Below the pieces are notes generated by a model. It did not search any database, had not been told where the DNA came from, and was given only the letters and a program-made list of their open reading frames with translations. Positions 36,119 through 45,891 of a DNA stretch of 64,000 bases are shown here, piece after piece. The translations under genes were made by a program, and so were the position numbers. How positions within the stretch are numbered: the first letter of the stretch is position 1; every line of letters begins with the position of its first letter. The DNA comes from Elusimicrobia bacterium GWC2_64_44 (GTDB lineage Bacteria; Elusimicrobiota; Elusimicrobia; Elusimicrobiales; UBA9959). The stretch lies in NCBI GenBank assembly GCA_001799845.1, contig MGUG01000030.1, positions 124,001 to 188,000 on the forward strand, in the 5' to 3' direction.

Positions 36119-38242
36119 TCAAGAGGGGGACGGGATGGGCGGCGGGGGGGCGGCCATGGTCTTGGACACGGTGAAGATGAACTTGCTGCCCTTGCCCACC
36201 TCGGACTCGACCCAGATCTTACCCTTGTGCAGCTCTACGGTCATCTGGCACATCGCCAGGCCCAGGCCGAAGCCCTGGCTCTTGTGCTCCTCCATCTGGG
36301 AGTACTTCTCGAAGATCTCCTTGCGCTTGGCCTCGGGAATGCCGGGGCCGGTGTCCTCCACGGCGAAGAACACCTGCTGCGCGTCGTCCCAGGCCGACAG
36401 CGTGATGCTGCCGCCGCCCGGGGTGAACTTCAGCGAGTTGCCCATCAGGTTGGTGATGACGCGCTCCAGCAGGATCGGGTCCGCCGTGAACTGGAGCTTG
36501 GCCGCGGGCGCGGAGACCGAGAGCTTGATGTTCTTGGGCCCGGCCACCGGCTCGTGGTTGTCCTTAACGCGCGTGATCAGGGCCTCGGCGTCGATAGTGT
36601 CGAGCTGCAGCGACATCGTGCCGCGTTCCAGCTTGGTCACGTTCAGGATGTCGTCTATCATGCCGCGCAGGCGGCGCGAAGAATAAAGCATGCTGGCCAG
36701 GTACTTGTCGGTAGCCGGCGACGGGCCGATCTTCTTCATCAGCAGCTCGGTGTAGCCCTGCAGCGTGGAGAGCGGGGCGCGCATGTCGTGCGTGATCATG
36801 TGGAAGAAGTCTTCCTTGGCCTTCTCTATCTCCTTCTCGCTGGTGATGTCGCGGATGATGATGACGCGGCCGGGGCGCTTCAGCGTGGCGAGCAGGAACT
36901 GGTTGGAGATGATGCGGAAGCTCTTGGTGACGGGATTGCCGCCCTCGTTGGAGAGCGGCGCGTCCACTTCCTGCTTCAGGTATTTTTCCTTCACCGCCAG
37001 CATGTCGGTGAGCGCCTTGAAGAAGGCCTCGTTCTTCACCGAGCGGGGCACGCCCACCTCGGGGGAGATCTTGGGGATGCCCAGCAGGCGCAGGGCGGTA
37101 TTGTTGGAGTAGATCATCGAGCCGCGGTCGTCTATCAGCAGCACGCCGTCGGAAATGGTGTCTATCAGCGCCTGGGCCTTGCCCTTCTCCTCCACGATCT
37201 GGTTCAGCTGGAAGGCGCGGTAGGCCTGCAGCTCGAGCATCAGCCGGTTCAGGATGCCGACCAGGACCTTTATCTCCGGCCAGCCCTCCGACGCTATCAC
37301 CTGGTCGAGGTGCTGGGTCTTCAGGAACTGCTTGACCCCGTTGACCATGTTGTTCACGGGGCGGATGATGCGGGCCGAGACCATGAACACCACCACCATG
37401 GTTATCACGAAAATTATGACGGCGAGGAAGGAGAAGACCGCTATGGACTTGCGCTGCTTGCCGTAGAGCTCGTCCTCGGACTGCACCGACACGGCCGCCC
37501 AGTCAAGCTTGTCGATGGCGGCGTAAGCGCCGGAGTAATCCTCTCCCGAGAAGGCGAACTTGGCCAGCGTGCCGGTGCGGGCGCCGCCGCGGAAAACTTT
37601 CTTCAGGTCGGCGGGCGTGTAATCCAGGCCCTTCATGTCCTGGCAGGGCAGCGGCCGGCCCTGTCCGTCGGAGATGAAGACGCGGCCGCTGCGGCCGGCC
37701 TGCTGGGAATTGATCTTGCCCAGCAGCTTGTCCATCGAGAAATGAAAGAGCACCACGCGGCCGTCCACCAGCGGGTAGGCGAGGGGGAAATAGGCCTGGC
37801 CTTTCAGACAGACCACCTCCCCGGTGGAGACCACCCCGGACTCGCTCGCGCGGGTGGTGAGCGCGACCGCGTAGGAGGCCAGGGACTTCTTCTCCTTTAC
37901 TTTCTCGCTCTGCAGGAAGAACAGCTCCTTGCCGTTCTTGTCCAGCACGCTGAGGGACATGATGTCGGAATTGATGCGGGCGGCCTGCTGTATCACCTGG
38001 GCTTCGTCCACCTTGCGGCCCCGCAGCGGGTTCTCCAGCTCGTAGAGGAAGGCCAGGTTGCGGTTGGTGTTGAGGAACCACTCGTCCACGTTGACGGCGG
38101 AGAGGCGGGAGAGCCCCTTGTGCAGCTCGAAGTAGCTGCCCACCGAGGAATTGTACTGGTAGACGTTCCAGCCGACGGCCAGCACCAGCGGCAGCACCGC
38201 TATGCCCAGCAGGATCAGCAGGAACCTCGTGGTCAGTTTCAT
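36119..38242 (-). CDS. Sensor histidine kinase with extracytoplasmic, HAMP and PAS domains
   Basis: This 707-aa kinase has a first membrane helix (about 5-25), a large extracytoplasmic domain (about 30-270, Cache-like), a second helix (about 272-296), HAMP, a PAS domain (LIDTISDGVLLIDDRGS), HisKA with acceptor His in MITHDMRAPLSTL, and an ATPase domain (NLMGNSLKFTPGG, DTGPGIP, GFGLGLAM). It probably binds a small molecule outside the inner membrane. It is 4 nt from motB and is followed by receivers, suggesting that it tunes the MotAB motor. Confidence 0.92.
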   Translation of the reverse strand: MKLTTRFLLILLGIAVLPLVLAVGWNVYQYNSSVGSYFELHKGLSRLSAVNVDEWFLNTNRNLAFLYELENPLRGRKVDEAQVIQQAARINSDIMSLSVLDKNGKELFFLQSEKVKEKKSLASYAVALTTRASESGVVSTGEVVCLKGQAYFPLAYPLVDGRVVLFHFSMDKLLGKINSQQAGRSGRVFISDGQGRPLPCQDMKGLDYTPADLKKVFRGGARTGTLAKFAFSGEDYSGAYAAIDKLDWAAVSVQSEDELYGKQRKSIAVFSFLAVIIFVITMVVVFMVSARIIRPVNNMVNGVKQFLKTQHLDQVIASEGWPEIKVLVGILNRLMLELQAYRAFQLNQIVEEKGKAQALIDTISDGVLLIDDRGSMIYSNNTALRLLGIPKISPEVGVPRSVKNEAFFKALTDMLAVKEKYLKQEVDAPLSNEGGNPVTKSFRIISNQFLLATLKRPGRVIIIRDITSEKEIEKAKEDFFHMITHDMRAPLSTLQGYTELLMKKIGPSPATDKYLASMLYSSRRLRGMIDDILNVTKLERGTMSLQLDTIDAEALITRVKDNHEPVAGPKNIKLSVSAPAAKLQFTADPILLERVITNLMGNSLKFTPGGGSITLSAWDDAQQVFFAVEDTGPGIPEAKRKEIFEKYSQMEEHKSQGFGLGLAMCQMTVELHKGKIWVESEVGKGSKFIFTVSKTMAAPPPPIPSPS

Positions 38243-38246
38243 GGCG

Positions 38247-38873
38247 TCAGATCTCGTGGCGGACTATGTTTATCTCTATGCGCCGGTTCTTCGAGCGCCC
38301 CTCGGGGCTCTCGTTGGACTGCACTGGCTTGAACTCGCCGTAGCCCACCGCGGAAAGCTTCTCGGGGGCGACGCCTTCCTTGACGAAGAACTGCAGCACC
38401 GTGAAGGCGCGCGCGCTGGACAGCTCCCAGTTGGAGCGGAAGCGCGTACCGCGGCCCAGCGGCCTGTTGTCGGTGTGGCCCTCTATCTGTATGGGGTTCG
38501 GCAGGTCCTTGAAGACCGCCGTCAGGCGGCGCAAATGGGGATAGGAGGACTCCTTCAGCACGTCGCTGCCGGGGGCGAAGAGGATCGGGTCAGAGAAGTT
38601 GATGCTGATCTTGTTGGCGGAGATCTCCACCTGGGCTATCTGCTGGATGCCGTGCTTGGAGAACAGCGTGCTGGCCACCTGCGTATCCCGCCCGAAGGTC
38701 TCCTCTATGGCCTTCTGGGAGAACTGAGAGGTGATGCTCTTGGAGCTGTAGAAAGCGAACAGGATCATGAAGAAGATCATGAGGTAGCTCATCATGTCGC
38801 CGTAGGTGATGGCCCACAGCGCGCCCCGGTTGAGCTCGTTCTCCAGTTCGTCCTCGCGTTCGTAGAAGCGCAT
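38247..38873 (-). CDS. motB: MotB-like stator protein with OmpA domain
   Basis: This 208-aa protein has a short cytoplasmic start, one membrane helix (about 27-43) with the proton-binding Asp26 in TYGDMMSYL, and a C-terminal OmpA/MotB peptidoglycan-binding domain (IQIEGHTDNRPL, LSSARAFTVLQFF, RSKNRRIEI). Together with MotA it forms an ion-driven stator. The linker between helix and OmpA domain is short. It lies between motA and the large kinase. Confidence 0.88.
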   Translation of the reverse strand: MRFYEREDELENELNRGALWAITYGDMMSYLMIFFMILFAFYSSKSITSQFSQKAIEETFGRDTQVASTLFSKHGIQQIAQVEISANKISINFSDPILFAPGSDVLKESSYPHLRRLTAVFKDLPNPIQIEGHTDNRPLGRGTRFRSNWELSSARAFTVLQFFVKEGVAPEKLSAVGYGEFKPVQSNESPEGRSKNRRIEINIVRHEI

Positions 38874-38879
38874 AGATCC

Positions 38880-39650
38880 TTATTTGGCCTTCGCGCCGGC
38901 GGAGTCCGTGGGCTGGTAGCCGCGCAGGTGCATCTCTATCAAATGGGGCGTCTTGCCCGACATGATGTCTATCACGCCCTCGAGGATGAGCTGCAGCACC
39001 AGCGTCTCCTCCATGGCGCGCAGGCGGATCTTGTTGGCCACCGGCACGCAGAACATATTGGAGAAGCCGATGCCGAACAGGGCCGACGTGATGGCCACGG
39101 CCATCGAGCGGCCTATCGCCGTGGGGTCTGAGATATTGCTAAGCGTCTGGATGATGCCGAACAGCGTGCCGATCAGGCCGAACATCGGGCTCAGCACGCC
39201 GGCGGTGCGGTACAGGTTGGAATCCTCCTGCACGTCGAGACGGCGGCGGCGGATCTCCTCTTCCAGGATGGCCCGGGTCTCGCGGGACTCTGCGCTGATC
39301 ATGGCCACGGAGACCGCGCGCTTGAGGAAGCCGCCGGCGAAGGAGGGGTCGGTGCTGGTCAGCGCCATGATGCCGCCCTGCTTCTGCGCCGTCTCGGCCA
39401 TGCCGACCAGCGTGCGCACGGCCTCCTCCACGGAGGGGATCTTGGGCGAGGCGAAAGTGTCGGCCAGGGCCCGCAGGCCGGCCAGGAAGCGCTTGTAGGA
39501 GGTGTTGATGAAGATGGCCGCCAGCGTGCCGCCCAGCACTATTATCATGCCGTGCGCGTTGAACAGCTTGTCGCCTACTCCGGAGGAGACGGCGCCCCAG
39601 GCCACAACAGCGGCGCCGAGGAGGAAACCGATCAGTGTCATTATGTCCAT
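38880..39650 (-). CDS. motA: MotA-like stator protein
   Basis: This 256-aa protein has four membrane helices (about 4-22, 33-50, 150-172 and 185-208). The proline of LSPMFGLIGTLFGII and that of MFCVPVANK are the channel prolines, and the cytoplasmic ESRETRAILEEEIRRRR carries the charge cluster that contacts FliG in flagellar motors. It heads the minus-strand operon. A TAGAAT -10 inside a palindrome lies about 50 nt upstream. TolQ/ExbB or gliding-motor relatives are alternatives, but the companion MotB-like protein favours MotA. Confidence 0.88.
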   Translation of the reverse strand: MDIMTLIGFLLGAAVVAWGAVSSGVGDKLFNAHGMIIVLGGTLAAIFINTSYKRFLAGLRALADTFASPKIPSVEEAVRTLVGMAETAQKQGGIMALTSTDPSFAGGFLKRAVSVAMISAESRETRAILEEEIRRRRLDVQEDSNLYRTAGVLSPMFGLIGTLFGIIQTLSNISDPTAIGRSMAVAITSALFGIGFSNMFCVPVANKIRLRAMEETLVLQLILEGVIDIMSGKTPHLIEMHLRGYQPTDSAGAKAK

Positions 39651-39692
39651 AGTTAAATTCTCCCGAAAAGACCGCCGCGCGGAAAGCGTATG

Positions 39693-39717
39693 CCGCGGTC
39701 TAATTATTCTACCGCGG
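39693..39717 (-). promoter_or_regulatory. Palindrome over the motA -10 box (possible operator)
   Basis: CCGCGGT (39693-39699) and ACCGCGG (39711-39717) are perfect inverted repeats separated by 11 bp. The centre contains TAGAAT on the minus strand (39711-39706), a likely -10 box for motA about 55 nt before its ATG. A dimeric regulator binding here would block RNA polymerase. Confidence 0.4.
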
Positions 39718-39843
39718 GCATGTTACCGAATTTTTACATATATATAATATAAAATTGCGCGCCCATTTTAGATTTTGATACCATTTATACAGGAACGCCC
39801 GGATAACGGCATAGGGGCGCGATTTTTGCAGCAGGAGCAACAC

Positions 39844-40998
39844 ATGGACTACTTACTGACCGAACAGCAGGCGATGATACGGGACCTGGCGCGCAAAATA
39901 GCCCAGGAGAAGATCAAGCCCGTGGCGGCGCAGTACGACGAAAGCGAAGAGTTCGCCTGGCCGATCATGAAGATCCTGGGCGAGAGCGACCTGTTCGGCA
40001 TCTACCTGCCAGAGGCCTACGGCGGCCTGGGCGGGGGCATCTTCGACATGTGCCTCGTCACCGAGGAGCTGTCCCGCGCCTGCGGCGGCATAGCCCTGGG
40101 GTTCGCGGGCTCCGCGCTGGGCGCGCTGCCCATAGCCCTGCACGGCTCCGACGAGCAGAAAAAGAAATACCTGCCCGACATAGCCGCCGGCCGGCGCCTG
40201 GCCGCCTTCTGCCTCACCGAGGCCGAGGCCGGCTCCGACGCCGCCTCCATCAAGACCACCGCCCGCAAGGAAGGCGACAAGTACATCCTCAACGGCGTCA
40301 AGCAGTGGATCACCAACGCCGGCGAGGCCGAGATCTACACCGTCATCGCCCTGACCGACAAGACCAAGGGCATCCGCGGCGCCAGCGCCTTCATCGTGGA
40401 GAAGGGCACCAAGGGCATGGAGTTCGGCAAGAAAGAGAAGAAGATGGGCATCCGCGCCAGCGCCACCCGCGAAGTCATCTTCACCGACTGCGAAGTGCCG
40501 GCCGCAAACCTGATCTCCCGCGAAGGCATGGGCTTCATCGTCGCCCTCAAGACCCTCGACACCTCCCGCCCCGGAGTGGCCGCGCAGGCCGTGGGCATAG
40601 CGCAGGGCGCGCTCGACTGCGCGCTGGACTATTCCCGCACCCGCGTGCAGTTCGGCCAACCCATCTCATCCTTCCAGGCCGTGCAGCATATGCTCGCCGA
40701 CATGGGCACCCAGATCGAGGCCGCCCGCGCCCTCACCTACTCCGTCGCCAAACTGGTGGACTCCGGCGCCAAGTCCGTCTCCAAGGAATCCGCCATGGCC
40801 AAGCTCTTCGCCAGCGACGTCGCCATGAAAGTGGCCGTCGACGCCGTGCAGATCATGGGCGGCTACGGCTACATGCGCGACTACCCGGTGGAAAAATACA
40901 TGCGCGACGCCAAGATAACCCAGATCTACGAAGGCACCAACCAGATCCAGCGCAACGTCATCGCCGCGAATATGATAAAGGAGACGCTGAAGAAGTAA
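39844..40998 (+). CDS. Acyl-CoA dehydrogenase
   Basis: This 384-aa flavoenzyme has FCLTEAEAGSDAASIKT and QWITNAGEAE (FAD and substrate loops), GYGYMRDYPVEKYMRDAK, and the catalytic Glu in QIYEGTNQIQRN. It oxidises acyl-CoA, or runs in reverse as an enoyl-CoA reductase. ATG 39844 follows AGGAG at a good distance; an upstream in-frame ATG is not needed. With EtfB and a ferredoxin-EtfA next to it, a butyryl-CoA-type complex that couples NADH oxidation to ferredoxin reduction is likely. Confidence 0.92.
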   Translation: MDYLLTEQQAMIRDLARKIAQEKIKPVAAQYDESEEFAWPIMKILGESDLFGIYLPEAYGGLGGGIFDMCLVTEELSRACGGIALGFAGSALGALPIALHGSDEQKKKYLPDIAAGRRLAAFCLTEAEAGSDAASIKTTARKEGDKYILNGVKQWITNAGEAEIYTVIALTDKTKGIRGASAFIVEKGTKGMEFGKKEKKMGIRASATREVIFTDCEVPAANLISREGMGFIVALKTLDTSRPGVAAQAVGIAQGALDCALDYSRTRVQFGQPISSFQAVQHMLADMGTQIEAARALTYSVAKLVDSGAKSVSKESAMAKLFASDVAMKVAVDAVQIMGGYGYMRDYPVEKYMRDAKITQIYEGTNQIQRNVIAANMIKETLKK

Positions 40999-41008
40999 CG
41001 CGTTCAGG

Positions 41009-41146
41009 GCGGGCCCGGCGAAAGCAGGGGCCCGTCAGGCCCGGGCTCTCGCAACACCGTGCTCGACCCTCGTCACTCGGCCCTCGCGCTATGCAAGCTC
41101 GGGCCTCCGTGACGGCCTTCCGAACCCCTGCTTTCGCCGTACCCGC
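41009..41146. repeat. Palindromic intergenic repeat, copy B (138 bp)
   Basis: The arms 41009-41030 and 41125-41146 are inverted with 20 of 22 matches; the inner 15 are perfect (CGGCGAAAGCAGGGG). The core 41055-41115 aligns with copy A (30798-30856). Within it GTCAC/GTGAC and GGCCC/GGGCC can pair; in copy A the matching parts differ but still pair. It lies 10 nt after the acyl-CoA dehydrogenase stop and before etfB, inside a presumed operon. Confidence 0.75.
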
Positions 41147-41191
41147 AGTTGCGCGACACCCCTTCAGCTAAAGGGGAAAGAGAAGAAAGAA

Positions 41192-41974
41192 ATGAATATC
41201 ATCGTCTGCATCAAACAGGTACCTAACACCACCGACGTCAGGATAGACCCCGTAACCAATACGCTTATCCGCGACGGCGTGGAGAGCGTCATCAACCCTT
41301 TCGACGCCTACGCCATCGAAGAAGCGGTGAGATTGAAAGAGCGCTGCGGCGGCAAAGTCACAGCCCTCACCATGGGCCCGCCCCAGGCCGAGAACGCCCT
41401 CAAAGAGGCCATAGGCCTCGGCTGCGACGAAGGCGTCCTCGTCAGCGACCGCAAGTTCGCCGGCTCCGACACCTGGGCCACCTCCTACACCCTCGCCTGC
41501 GCCATCGAGAAACTCGAAGCCTACGACGTCATCCTCTGCGGCAAGCAGGCCTCCGACGGCGACACCGCCCAGGTGGGCCCCGGCATCTCCACCCACCTCG
41601 ACATCCCGCAGGTCACCTACGTCAAGAAGATCGCCGAGATCAACGACAAGACCGCGAAAGTGGAGCGCATGACCGAAGAAGGCTATGACGTCGTGGAAAT
41701 CCCGCTGCCCTGCCTTTTCACCGTCGTCAAAGAGATCAACACCCCGCGCATGCCCTCCCTCAAAGGCATGATGCGCGCCAAGTCCGCCAAGATAGCAAAG
41801 TGGACCGCCGCGGACCTGGACGCCGACCCCGCCGCCCTCGGCCTCGACGGCTCGCCCACCCGCGTAGTCAAGATCTTCACCCCCGAAGCCCGCAAAGGCG
41901 GAGAGATGATCTCCGGCACCTGCGACGAGGTCGCCAAAGAGCTCGTCGAGCTGCTCAAAGGGGAGGTGGTCTGA
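41192..41974 (+). CDS. etfB: Electron-transfer flavoprotein beta subunit
   Basis: This 260-aa protein has CIKQVPNTTDVRID, INPFDAYAIEEAVRLKE, TMGPPQAENALKEA and ILCGKQASDGDTAQVGPG. These fit the bifurcating type of EtfB, which carries FAD instead of AMP and takes electrons from NADH. It overlaps etfA by one base. An SD (AGGGGAAAGAGAAGA) precedes the ATG. The class should be confirmed by phylogeny. Confidence 0.92.
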   Translation: MNIIVCIKQVPNTTDVRIDPVTNTLIRDGVESVINPFDAYAIEEAVRLKERCGGKVTALTMGPPQAENALKEAIGLGCDEGVLVSDRKFAGSDTWATSYTLACAIEKLEAYDVILCGKQASDGDTAQVGPGISTHLDIPQVTYVKKIAEINDKTAKVERMTEEGYDVVEIPLPCLFTVVKEINTPRMPSLKGMMRAKSAKIAKWTAADLDADPAALGLDGSPTRVVKIFTPEARKGGEMISGTCDEVAKELVELLKGEVV

Positions 41975-43173
41975 TGGCCTCCATTAAAGTACACCTCGAG
42001 AAATGCACCGGCTGCACCCTCTGCGTTAAAGCCTGCGCCTTCGGCGCCATACACATGAGCGAGCGCAAGGCCGTAATAGACATGGCCAAGTGCACCCTGT
42101 GCGGCGCCTGCGTGGCCGCCTGCAAATTCTCCGCTATCGAGTTGGAGAAATCCGGCGGCCCCAAGAAGGACCTTTCCGCCTACAAGGACGTCTGGGTCTT
42201 CTGCGAGCAGAAGAAAGGCGTCATACAGTCCATTTCCTATGAACTGCTCGGCGAGGGCCGCAAACTGGCCGACAAGCTGGGCGTAAAGCTTTGCGCCGTG
42301 CTGCTGGGCCACGGCCTGGAAGACGCGGCGCACAAGCTGGGCGAGCGCGGCGCCGACAAAGTCTACCTGGCGGACCATCCCGCCCTGAAAGCCTACCAGG
42401 ACGACCCCTATACCACCGTCCTCGTGAACCTCGTCGAGGAATACAAGCCCGAAGTGCTGCTCTGCGGCGCCACTACCATCGGCCGCAGCCTCATCTCCCG
42501 CGTGGCCATCAAGACCGAGGCCGGCCTCACCGCCGACTGCACCGGCCTCGACGTAGACCTCAAAGAGCGCCTGCTGCTCCAGACCCGCCCCGCCTTCGGC
42601 GGCAACATCATGGCCACCATCATAGCGCCCAACCACCGGCCGCAGATGGCCACCGTGCGCCACAAGGTCATGCAGGAGGCCGCCGTCCAGCCCGGGCGCG
42701 CCGCCGAGATAATCAGCAAGGCCTACCCGGAGGAAACCTTTGCCTCCCGCACGAAACTGCTCGACGTCATAGAGGAGCTGACCAACACCGTCAATATTTC
42801 CGAGGCCGATATCATAGTGGCCGGCGGCCGCGGCATGGGCGGCAAAGAGAATTTCTCCCTGCTCGAGGAGCTGGCCAAGACCCTGGGCGGCGCCGTCGGC
42901 GCGAGCCGCAGCGCCGTCGACGCCGACTGGATACCGTACTCGCACCAGGTAGGCCAGACCGGCAAAACCGTAGTGCCCAAGCTCTACTTCGCCTGCGGCA
43001 TCTCCGGGCAGATCCAGCACCTCATCGGCATGCAGTCGTCTAAGATCATCGTGGCTATCAACAGGGACCCGGACGCGCCCATCTTCAAGGTGGCCACGTA
43101 CGGCATCGTAGGGGACGCGACAGAGATCGTCCCCGCTTTGACCAGGGAATTCAAGCGCGCGCTGAACAAATAA
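41974..43173 (+). CDS. etfA: Ferredoxin-fused electron-transfer flavoprotein alpha subunit
   Basis: This 399-aa protein begins with a two-[4Fe-4S] ferredoxin domain (residues about 1-60; [11 protein letters not shown] and [11 protein letters not shown]). The EtfA part has [45 protein letters not shown] and the FAD-binding [12 protein letters not shown] and IQHLIGM loops. Similar fused EtfAs occur in bifurcating lactate or caffeyl-CoA reductase complexes, where the extra clusters lead low-potential electrons to ferredoxin. The start codon overlaps the etfB stop. Confidence 0.93.
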   Translation: MASIKVHLEKCTGCTLCVKACAFGAIHMSERKAVIDMAKCTLCGACVAACKFSAIELEKSGGPKKDLSAYKDVWVFCEQKKGVIQSISYELLGEGRKLADKLGVKLCAVLLGHGLEDAAHKLGERGADKVYLADHPALKAYQDDPYTTVLVNLVEEYKPEVLLCGATTIGRSLISRVAIKTEAGLTADCTGLDVDLKERLLLQTRPAFGGNIMATIIAPNHRPQMATVRHKVMQEAAVQPGRAAEIISKAYPEETFASRTKLLDVIEELTNTVNISEADIIVAGGRGMGGKENFSLLEELAKTLGGAVGASRSAVDADWIPYSHQVGQTGKTVVPKLYFACGISGQIQHLIGMQSSKIIVAINRDPDAPIFKVATYGIVGDATEIVPALTREFKRALNK

Positions 43174-43192
43174 GCGCGCCGGGGGGAGCGTT

Positions 43193-44257
43193 ATGAACAT
43201 TCAAGCGTCGGTTCTGGCTTTACTATTGGCTCCGGCTGCGCTCTCGGCGCAGCCCGGAGAGCCCGTCTCAGAAATTGTCTCCTGGAGCATCGATGCCACC
43301 ACGGTATCAGCCACGCTCACCCTCCCGGCCGCGCCGGGCCCCCACCCCGCCGTAGTCCTTGTCGCCGGCAGCGGCCCCACGGACCGCGATTGGAACTCCC
43401 GCCTGCTGCCCGGCAAGAACGGTTCCGCCAGCCTGCTCGCGCAGGGCCTGGCCCGGGCCGGTTTCGCGGTGCTGCGCTACGACAAGCGCTTCCTGGGCCC
43501 CTACGCCGCCGGCAACATGGTTGCGCTGGGCGGGAAATTATCCTTTCAGACCCACCAGGACGAGGTCGCTTCCGCCGCCGATTTCCTGCGGAGGCGGGCG
43601 GACATAGCCCCGGGCAGGCTCTTCGCCCTTACCAACAGCGAGGGCGCGCTGCACGCGCTGAACGCCCAGCTCGGCGGCCAGGCAAAGTTCGCGGGCCTGG
43701 TCCTTACCGCGCCACCCGGAAGGACCGGAAAAGTCCTGATGCGCTGGCAGATCGAAAAGCAGGTCAAACCGCTGCCCGAGGGCGCAGCCATCATGGCCGC
43801 CTACGACAAACTTATCGCCAAATTCCAGGCCGGCCTGCCCTTCGCGGCGGACCCGGTCGTACCGGCCCCCATCAACAACCTAGTCGCCAGCCTCTACGCC
43901 GGGCTTCCGTTCAGCCGTGAGCTGCTCCTGGCGTCAGCCCCGGCGCTCTTCGCCAGTGCCGACAGGCCCAGGCTGGTGCTGATAGGCAAAAAGGACATCC
44001 AGGTAGACGTGCGGCTGGACGGAAAACTGTTCGAGGATATACAGGGAGAAGAAGTCACTGTCGCCTATCCCGAAAACGCCAACCATGTTTTAAAATACGA
44101 GCCCAGGCCGGCCGCGGAGCTTCTGCCGGCTTTCGTGCAGCAGAATTATAACGCGGCGGACCGGGAACTGGACCCGGAAACTCTGAAAGCAATTATCACC
44201 TGGCTGAAGCCGCTGGCTTTCGCCAAGGAGCAGAAAGGAACTGGAGAACTAAAATGA
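43193..44257 (+). CDS. Secreted alpha/beta-hydrolase-like protein
   Basis: This 354-aa protein has a signal peptide (about 1-19) and an alpha/beta-hydrolase pattern: an oxyanion strand [22 protein letters not shown], a nucleophile elbow TNSEGAL in place of the usual GxSxG, and a late NANHVLKYE that may carry the catalytic His. It probably hydrolyses an ester outside the cytoplasm; the substrate is unknown. It starts 19 nt after etfA and overlaps pgi by 4 nt, an odd partner for central metabolism. Confidence 0.8.
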   Translation: MNIQASVLALLLAPAALSAQPGEPVSEIVSWSIDATTVSATLTLPAAPGPHPAVVLVAGSGPTDRDWNSRLLPGKNGSASLLAQGLARAGFAVLRYDKRFLGPYAAGNMVALGGKLSFQTHQDEVASAADFLRRRADIAPGRLFALTNSEGALHALNAQLGGQAKFAGLVLTAPPGRTGKVLMRWQIEKQVKPLPEGAAIMAAYDKLIAKFQAGLPFAADPVVPAPINNLVASLYAGLPFSRELLLASAPALFASADRPRLVLIGKKDIQVDVRLDGKLFEDIQGEEVTVAYPENANHVLKYEPRPAAELLPAFVQQNYNAADRELDPETLKAIITWLKPLAFAKEQKGTGELK

Positions 44258-45891
44258 CCAACGGCCTGCCCCCTCTTAAAGAGCTGAAGGAATGGAAAGC
44301 CCTCGAGGCCCATTACGAGAAGCTGCGCGGAACGCATCTGCGCGACCTGTTCGCCGCCGACGCCAAGCGCGGCGAAAAACTGGCCCTCGAGGCCGCGGGG
44401 ATATATTTCGACTACTCGAAGCACCGCGTCACCGCGGAGACGATAAACCGCCTCTGCGACCTCGCCGAAGCCGCCGGCCTGCGCGAGAAGATAGAGGACA
44501 TGTTCACCGGCGAGAAGATAAACCTCACAGAGGGCCGGGCCGTCCTGCACACAGCCCTGCGCGCCCCGAAGAACGCCACCGTTGTGGTTGACGGGGAGAA
44601 CGTCATACCGCATGTCCACGCCGTGCTGGAGAAGATGGAGGAGTTCGCCGAGAAAGTGCGCGGCGGCCATTGGAAAGGCCATACCGGCAAAACAATAAAG
44701 AACATCGTCAACATCGGCATAGGCGGCTCCGATCTCGGCCCCGTAATGGCCTACGAGGCCCTGAAGCACTATTCGCAGCGCGGCCTGGTGTTCCGCTTCG
44801 TCTCCAACGTAGACGGCGCGGACTTCGCCGAGGCCGTGCTGGACCTGGACCCGGCCGAGACCCTCTTCATAGTGGCCTCCAAGACCTTCACCACGCAGGA
44901 GACCATGACCAACGCCGAGACCGCCCGCGACTGGGCGCTCAGGGCGCTCAAGGACAAGGCCGCCATCGCGAAGCATTTCGTGGCGGTCTCCACCAACGCC
45001 GCCAAGGTCTCCGCCTTCGGCATAGATACCGACAACATGTTCGGCTTCTGGGACTGGGTGGGGGGGCGCTACTCCATGTTCTCGGCCATAGGCCTCTCGA
45101 CGATGATCGCCATCGGCCCGAAGTATTTCCGCGAGATGCTCGCCGGCGCTCACGAAATGGACGAGCATTACCGCAACGCCGCCTTCGAGGAGAACATCCC
45201 GGCGCTGATGGGCCTGCTCGGCCTATGGTACAACAACTTCTTCGGCGCGCAGACCATAGCGGTGCTGCCGTACGAGCAGTACCTCAAGCGCTTCCCGGCC
45301 TATCTGCAGCAGATGACCATGGAGAGCAACGGCAAGCGCGTGACCGTCGATGGGCGCGCGGCGGATTACCAGACCAGCCAGGTCTACTGGGGCGAGCCCG
45401 GCACCAATGGCCAGCACTCGTTCTACCAGCTCATACACCAGGGCACCAAACTCATAGCGTGCGACTTCATAGCCTTCTCGAAGACGCACCATAAACTCGG
45501 CCGCCACCACGACCTGCTCATGGCCAACGTCTTCGCGCAGGCCGAGGCGCTCGCCTTCGGCAAGACCGCGGAAGAACTTAAAACCGAGGGCGTTAAGGAC
45601 TGGCTCATCCCGCACAAGACCTTCGAGGGCAACCGCCCGTCCACCACCATGCTGCTCGACGAACTGACGCCGGCGGCGCTGGGCCGGCTGGTCGCCCTCT
45701 ATGAGCACTCCGTCTTCACCCAGGGCATGATCTGGCAGATAGACCCCTTCGACCAGTGGGGCGTAGAGCTGGGCAAGGTCCTGGCCGGGCGCATAGCCCC
45801 CGAGCTGGAGAGCGCCGCCGAGCCGGAGCTGAAACATGACTCCTCCACCAACGCCCTGATCCGCCGCTACAGGGCCTCGGCCGGCAGATGA
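44254..45891 (+). CDS. pgi: Glucose-6-phosphate isomerase
   Basis: This 545-aa enzyme of normal length has [20 protein letters not shown], the signature [42 protein letters not shown] and, near the end, [23 protein letters not shown], with the catalytic Lys in the last motif. It interconverts glucose-6-phosphate and fructose-6-phosphate in glycolysis and gluconeogenesis. It overlaps both neighbours by 4 nt. Confidence 0.97.
   Translation: MTNGLPPLKELKEWKALEAHYEKLRGTHLRDLFAADAKRGEKLALEAAGIYFDYSKHRVTAETINRLCDLAEAAGLREKIEDMFTGEKINLTEGRAVLHTALRAPKNATVVVDGENVIPHVHAVLEKMEEFAEKVRGGHWKGHTGKTIKNIVNIGIGGSDLGPVMAYEALKHYSQRGLVFRFVSNVDGADFAEAVLDLDPAETLFIVASKTFTTQETMTNAETARDWALRALKDKAAIAKHFVAVSTNAAKVSAFGIDTDNMFGFWDWVGGRYSMFSAIGLSTMIAIGPKYFREMLAGAHEMDEHYRNAAFEENIPALMGLLGLWYNNFFGAQTIAVLPYEQYLKRFPAYLQQMTMESNGKRVTVDGRAADYQTSQVYWGEPGTNGQHSFYQLIHQGTKLIACDFIAFSKTHHKLGRHHDLLMANVFAQAEALAFGKTAEELKTEGVKDWLIPHKTFEGNRPSTTMLLDELTPAALGRLVALYEHSVFTQGMIWQIDPFDQWGVELGKVLAGRIAPELESAAEPELKHDSSTNALIRRYRASAGR

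Noticed and set aside
36227-38332. Very long open frame on plus opposite the 707-aa kinase gene
   Set aside because: It is rich in Leu, His, Gln and Val in the pattern that GC-rich antisense frames give. The minus strand holds a full set of kinase motifs, so this is a shadow. Similar long frames opposite nuo, rib and etf genes were dropped for the same reason.
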